Positions 7,083-9,496 of a stretch of 9,496 nt of DNA are shown in pieces. Source of the DNA: G020353115 sp964389685 (lineage in GTDB: Bacteria; Bacteroidota; Bacteroidia; Bacteroidales; VadinHA17). Location of the stretch: assembly GCA_964389685.1 (NCBI GenBank), contig CAYMFM010000109.1, forward strand, positions 1 through 9,496, read 5' to 3'. The stretch's first letter is position 1. Every line of letters begins with the position of its first letter. The translations under genes were made by a program, and so were the position numbers. The notes below the pieces were generated by a model. The model saw only the letters and a program-made list of their open reading frames with translations, searched no databases and had not been told where the DNA came from.

Positions 7083-7186
7083 TAATATCGTCAACCGGTA
7101 ATCGCCTGCCCGTCCGTCAGGCGGGGTAACGAGACCCGCCCTGTGAAATAATATTTCGTTTCCAACGCTGTTCGAAGTTATATCGC

Positions 7187-7265
7187 CTCGTCGCTCGACT
7201 ACAGTTCGGGCGACGAGTTACTTAAGATCATCGTTCAGACCGGGTATCACTCTACCGTCTGATCC
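7187..7265 (+). repeat. Composite two-hairpin repeat, copy R2
   Basis: Hairpin A (7187-7217) again has 12 pairs: CTCGTCGCTCGA against TCGGGCGACGAG, around the loop CTACAGT. Its inner stem differs from R1 but pairing is kept. After about 20 bases a diverged hairpin B pairs CAGAC with GTCTG and GGTA with TACC, with a two-base bulge. The GGAGCCA lead-in seen in R1 and R3 is not evident here. Confidence 0.7.
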
Positions 7266-7382
7266 ATTTGGGGTCTGACGGATGGGTTTTGCTGCTATGT
7301 ACGGTTAGCACAACTTCGGTCCATGTAACAATTTTCTGTTGTACAACATAGCAGTTGGCCCGTTATTATGCGGGTCACCCAA

Positions 7383-7402
7383 CCAGGGGCTTACGCCCCT
7401 GG
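7383..7402. repeat. Perfect 8-bp stem-loop CCAGGGGC/GCCCCTGG
   Basis: CCAGGGGC, the loop TTAC and GCCCCTGG form a perfect stem. From memory, closely similar GGGGCTTACGCCCC stem-loops recur in intergenic DNA of many Bacteroidota and some other phyla, so this is likely a dispersed repeat and not a local regulatory site. There is no T-tract, so it is not a typical terminator. Confidence 0.6.
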
Positions 7403-7421
7403 CTACCAACATTTGACTCCT

Positions 7422-7439
7422 GCCTGCCTGCAGGCAGGC
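7422..7439. repeat. Perfect 18-bp GC-rich palindrome
   Basis: GCCTGCCTG is followed directly by its reverse complement CAGGCAGGC. It sits immediately before the CTACGGAGCCA lead-in of composite repeat R3. The equivalent palindrome at 2372-2385 stands in the same relation to an inverted copy of that lead-in, so the palindrome appears to be part of the mobile or dispersed unit. Confidence 0.75.
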
Positions 7440-7440
7440 C

Positions 7441-7533
7441 TACGGAGCCAGTTGTCTCGTCGCCCCACTACAGTTGGGACGACGAGTAATTGGTACCGTA
7501 AAGTCGTACTCCGGACTCAAGCCGAAGTACGAC
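7441..7533 (+). repeat. Composite two-hairpin repeat, copy R3
   Basis: A TACGGAGCCA lead-in (7441-7450) precedes hairpin A (7456-7486), where CTCGTCGCCCCA pairs with TGGGACGACGAG around CTACAGT, with one C-A mismatch. After a 16-base linker, hairpin B (7503-7533) pairs GTCGTACTCCGG with CCGAAGTACGAC around a 7-base loop. The order and spacing match R1 closely although the paired bases differ. Confidence 0.75.
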
Positions 7534-7594
7534 AAGTTCCCTCGTAGATCCACCCTAGCTGCGCCTACGCGGAGCTGCTTCAACGAGCAAAGCC

Positions 7595-7727
7595 GGGCGA
7601 TTACAGCTCGGGCAAAGAGTATTTTAACTCCCAAAATTCGTACCCCGATCCGCCAGCCATGTGAAATAATGCCTTGCATTGGCGGTGATATCGCTATTTC
7701 ACATGGCCAGCTGGCGGACGGGGCACG
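7595..7727 (+). repeat. Composite repeat copy R4 with an 89-nt hairpin
   Basis: The first part, including TTACAGCTCGGGC then AAAGAGTATTTT, is a recognisable right half of hairpin A plus the linker of R1, but the left arm has lost complementarity. Hairpin B is greatly extended, 7639-7727. CGTACCCC pairs with GGGGCACG (one mismatch), TCCGCCAGC pairs with GCTGGCGGA, and CATGTGAAATA pairs with TATTTCACATG, leaving a four-base bulge and a 26-base terminal loop. That is about 27 base pairs in all. Confidence 0.75.
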
Positions 7728-8071
7728 ACCGGTGTGAGGTATCGCATGTTCCCGTGTGAATTGGTATCCGATAACCTACATTTTGGAACAGATTTTGTAC
7801 AAATTAATGTTGGACTATTTTTCCCCTTTGACTTAATCGGATTTCACCTGGTTCCACTCCGATTACGTAAGTTTTCAATCGCTATTCCTGGTCCGATACC
7901 GATCGTTTTCCAACAATGTGAATTGTGTCTCAAAGTACTTGAATGACATTTTCTTTGACAAAAAATATATAAAAACAAATCAAATTACATAAACATAGAA
8001 ATTACGGATAACCTTTCTGCCAATTTCGGAATGAATAAGTGAAGGCATACAATAATCACAAAATAAAAACC

Positions 8072-8473
8072 ATGAAAACAATAATCAGAACATTATTATT
8101 TTATGGAATAATTTCTCTTACGGCTTTTTGCTGTGAGGGAGACAAAGAAGTTTATGAAAAGTCTATGGGAATAAACGGGGGAATAATTGGAGACTGGGTA
8201 AATATGATTAACCATGAAGATATTCTTTTTATAAACGATACGCTTATCAGGAGAATTGATACTCTATATGGTGAACCTTATCATGCTTATACCTATACTA
8301 TTCTTCCGCCCGATAGTATTAGAATCCAGTACAAAGGCAGGTATTATATAGGGTGTCCAGAAACAACTTTTCATATGTCATTGGACGAACAGGAGATGAT
8401 TTTAACAATTGAAAATTTGAATACTTACTTTCCTGGATATCCTGGAGATACATTTAAAAAAATCTTTAAATAA
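8072..8473 (+). CDS. Small predicted lipoprotein of unknown function
   Basis: I do not recognise this gene. The 133-residue product starts at ATG 8072 with a signal sequence (MKTIIRTLLFYGIISLTAFCC) that ends in two cysteines; Cys20 or Cys21 would be lipidated, though the residue before either is not the usual small one. The EGDKE that follows is acidic, as in surface-exposed Bacteroidota lipoproteins. The mature part is short and rich in predicted beta strands (GDWVNM, ILFINDTLIRRIDTLY, YHAYTYTILP, SIRIQYKGRYYIG, MILTIENLNTYF), suggesting a small lipocalin-like beta-barrel or sandwich, but this is only an impression. An in-frame ATG 33 bases upstream would hide the signal. The gene ends 7 bases before the protease pseudogene, so the two were probably co-transcribed. 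It is about 30% GC in the stretches I counted, lower than the core genes. Confidence 0.75.
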   Translation: MKTIIRTLLFYGIISLTAFCCEGDKEVYEKSMGINGGIIGDWVNMINHEDILFINDTLIRRIDTLYGEPYHAYTYTILPPDSIRIQYKGRYYIGCPETTFHMSLDEQEMILTIENLNTYFPGYPGDTFKKIFK

Positions 8474-8480
8474 AAATACC

Positions 8481-9423
8481 ATGAAAAATCCAGTAATAAA
8501 TTTTTTATTACTTGGATTTGTTGGTAACATATTTTTTGCTGAATCTGCAATTGCGCAAATATCCAGAGAAGGAACCCCTCCAAGTGAGATATATTCTAAT
8601 TTTGAGAATATCAATAATCTTCCTATTATTATAATGGAAGAATTTGATATTGATAAGTTGATTGAAGAAGATAAACTTCCGGAAAATAGAATCAATAAGC
8701 ATTTACGATTTACAAAAGCATTTGATGTTGACATTGATGTGAAAGAAGAAGGATTATTGGAAATATTGCCAAATAACAATAAACAGAGTAAAATATTGGC
8801 GATTCAGCCTGTTGAAGGTGATGAAATCATAATTGAGTATTCCGAACCTTACGAAATTACTAATCCGGGAACATTAATCATTAGCAGAGTAGGTCATGAT
8901 TATAAAGGGATATTAAAAAGATTGAATCCATGTGACGATAAATATGGTCTGGTTCAGTGGTGTAACGTAGATATAAATTGTCCAGCGGGAGATGATTGGC
9001 AAACGGAAAAGTGATCCGTTTGATAGGATTTATATGAACAATATTTACTTCTGTTCAGGGTCTTTGATTAACAATGCTATTTTGGACAACAAAGCTTATC
9101 TTTTAACTGCCGATCATTGCATTTATACTACATCACAAGCAAATAATTCTGTATTTGTTTTTAACTATGAAAGCCCTTCTTGTAATGGACCTGATGGTTA
9201 TGTTTCACAAACCGTTTCCGGTTCAACTTTAAGGGCACATTTACCTATCAAAATATGATTTGAAGTAAAAATCTATAACAGTCAGCAGGTTCTGGTTGCA
9301 GATGCAAAAACAAGTAATCCTACCTTGCTATTTGATACCAGTCAATTTCAGGCCGGTATTTATTATATCCACTTAATCTACAATGGCAAACCGTATGTCC
9401 GGCAGCTTGTTGTAAGTTATTAA
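8481..9423 (+). pseudogene. Decayed T9SS-secreted lysyl-endopeptidase-like serine protease
   Basis: Three fragments belong to one broken gene. The first (8481-9014) has a signal peptide cleaved near AIA-Q26, a pro-region ending PVEGDEIIIEYSEPYE...RVGHDYKG, and CNVDINCPAGDDWQTEK, the usual entry to the protease domain. There TGA (9012-9014) stands where this family normally has Arg, followed by SV and then a frameshift. The second (about 9022-9255) continues with IYFCSGSLINN and LLTADHC, which holds the catalytic His (codon 9115-9117), then VSGSTLRAH. The catalytic Asp and the GDSGG serine are missing: the text jumps to LPIKI, another TGA (9256-9258), and then in the same frame a 54-residue T9SS sorting tail (EVKIYNSQQVLV...FQAGIYYIHL...VRQLVVSY, stop 9421-9423). 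The pro-region also seems shortened around residues 98-106. It cannot encode an active protease. Confidence 0.88.
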
Positions 9424-9427
9424 TCAA

Positions 9428-9442
9428 ATGCCCGTAGGGCAT
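9428..9442 (+). terminator. Hairpin after the protease gene, likely intron target
   Basis: ATGCCC, loop GTA and GGGCAT form a perfect 6-bp stem four bases after the stop codon of the protease pseudogene. The following GGATTATTG is only moderately T-rich, so it is a weak terminator at best. Group IIC introns typically insert just downstream of terminator-like hairpins, and an intron-like 5' end begins nine bases further on. Confidence 0.5.
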
Positions 9443-9451
9443 GGATTATTG

Positions 9452-9496
9452 GTGTGCCGGGCATGTAGTAAGTCTAACGGGTGCGGGGCTTAATGA
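9452..9496 (+). mobile_element. 5' end of a group IIC intron (truncated by window)
   Basis: The sequence GTGTGCCGGGCATG at 9452-9465 matches the 5' end of the Oceanobacillus iheyensis group IIC intron as I remember it (GTGTGCCCGGCATG) at 13 of 14 positions and begins with the required GUGYG. AGTCTA (9471-9476) and GGGTG (9479-9483) further on also match that intron's domain I in the same order. The intron would lie in plus orientation and carry its reverse transcriptase beyond the window. The hairpin at 9428-9442 fits the known insertion preference of class C introns. Only 45 bases are visible, so the class assignment rests on a short match. Confidence 0.6.

Larger units (their letters stand above)
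7083..8071. other. Long non-coding interval rich in hairpin repeats
   Basis: About 990 bases separate the sigma factor from the lipoprotein gene. Open frames here run through inverted repeats and show no family resemblance, so I annotate none. From 7083 to 7733 the sequence is almost continuous stem-loops: GC-rich stems at 7103-7140, composite repeats R2 to R4, a CTGCTATGT...ACATAGCAG 9-bp stem spanning about 7290-7354, and two perfect palindromic stems at 7383-7402 and 7422-7439. From 7734 to 8071 I see no repeats, structure or clear promoter, only increasingly AT-rich sequence with a TTGACA at 7956 that lacks a matching downstream element. Confidence 0.75.

Noticed and set aside
7103..7140. 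Intrinsic terminator for rpoD
   Set aside because: GC-rich stems are present (CGCCTG/CAGGCG and GGCGGG/CCCGCC) but no T-tract follows either, so I did not call a terminator.
7474..7737. Plus-strand open frame of 87 codons in the repeat cluster, with a matching frame on the opposite strand
   Set aside because: Its length comes from the palindromic hairpins, which keep both strands open. The translated sequence has no protein-like features.
7734..7946. Plus-strand open frame of 70 codons before the lipoprotein gene
   Set aside because: No recognisable motif or signal and no family resemblance; its length is within chance expectation.
7956..7990. Sigma-70 style TTGACA promoter for the lipoprotein gene
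   Set aside because: The TTGACA lacks a correctly spaced -10 or a Bacteroidota TAnnTTTG, and the surrounding sequence is simply A/T-rich.

Overview
The window looks like a chromosomal segment from a member of the Bacteroidota, probably Bacteroidales-like. The evidence is a SusD/RagB outer-membrane lipoprotein, a short (286 aa) primary sigma factor without region 1.1, a T9SS-type C-terminal sorting tail, leaders without a Shine-Dalgarno, and promoter elements of the Bacteroidota type (TTG, about 20 nt, TAnnTTTG). Species cannot be told from the sequence.

Layout. Positions 1-68 hold an array of degenerate 11-bp tandem units. A minus-strand susD-like gene follows (107-1855) with no susC beside it. 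Positions 1856-2568 are non-coding and contain a possible susD promoter, terminator-like hairpins, a composite two-hairpin repeat, GC-rich palindromes and a second 11-bp array (2508-2562). A minus-strand pair, dapF followed by a secreted S9-type alpha/beta hydrolase (4463 down to 2569), reads away from a divergent plus-strand block: an HtrA/Deg protease (4635-6071), a strong intrinsic terminator (6098-6124), then the primary sigma factor with its own promoter (6155-7082). Positions 7083-8071 are non-coding and packed with hairpins, including three more copies of the composite repeat and an 89-nt hairpin. The right end (8072-9423) is AT-rich. It carries a small lipoprotein gene of unknown function and a decayed gene for a T9SS-secreted lysyl-endopeptidase-like protease, broken by stops, a frameshift and at least one large deletion. 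The last 45 bases match the 5' end of a group IIC intron, which runs off the window.

The conserved core (dapF, hydrolase, htrA, rpoD) covers meso-diaminopimelate synthesis for peptidoglycan, envelope or secreted peptide hydrolysis, envelope protein quality control and housekeeping transcription. The two flanks are accessory in character: an unpartnered nutrient-binding lipoprotein on the left and a decaying secreted protease with a retroelement on the right. The same composite repeat family lies on both sides of the core.

The most noteworthy signals are the structured composite repeat, whose stems show compensatory changes between copies; the related 11-bp arrays just downstream of two minus-strand genes; and the group IIC intron placed behind a hairpin after the protease pseudogene. 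I see no clear defence system, CRISPR array, tRNA or rRNA.
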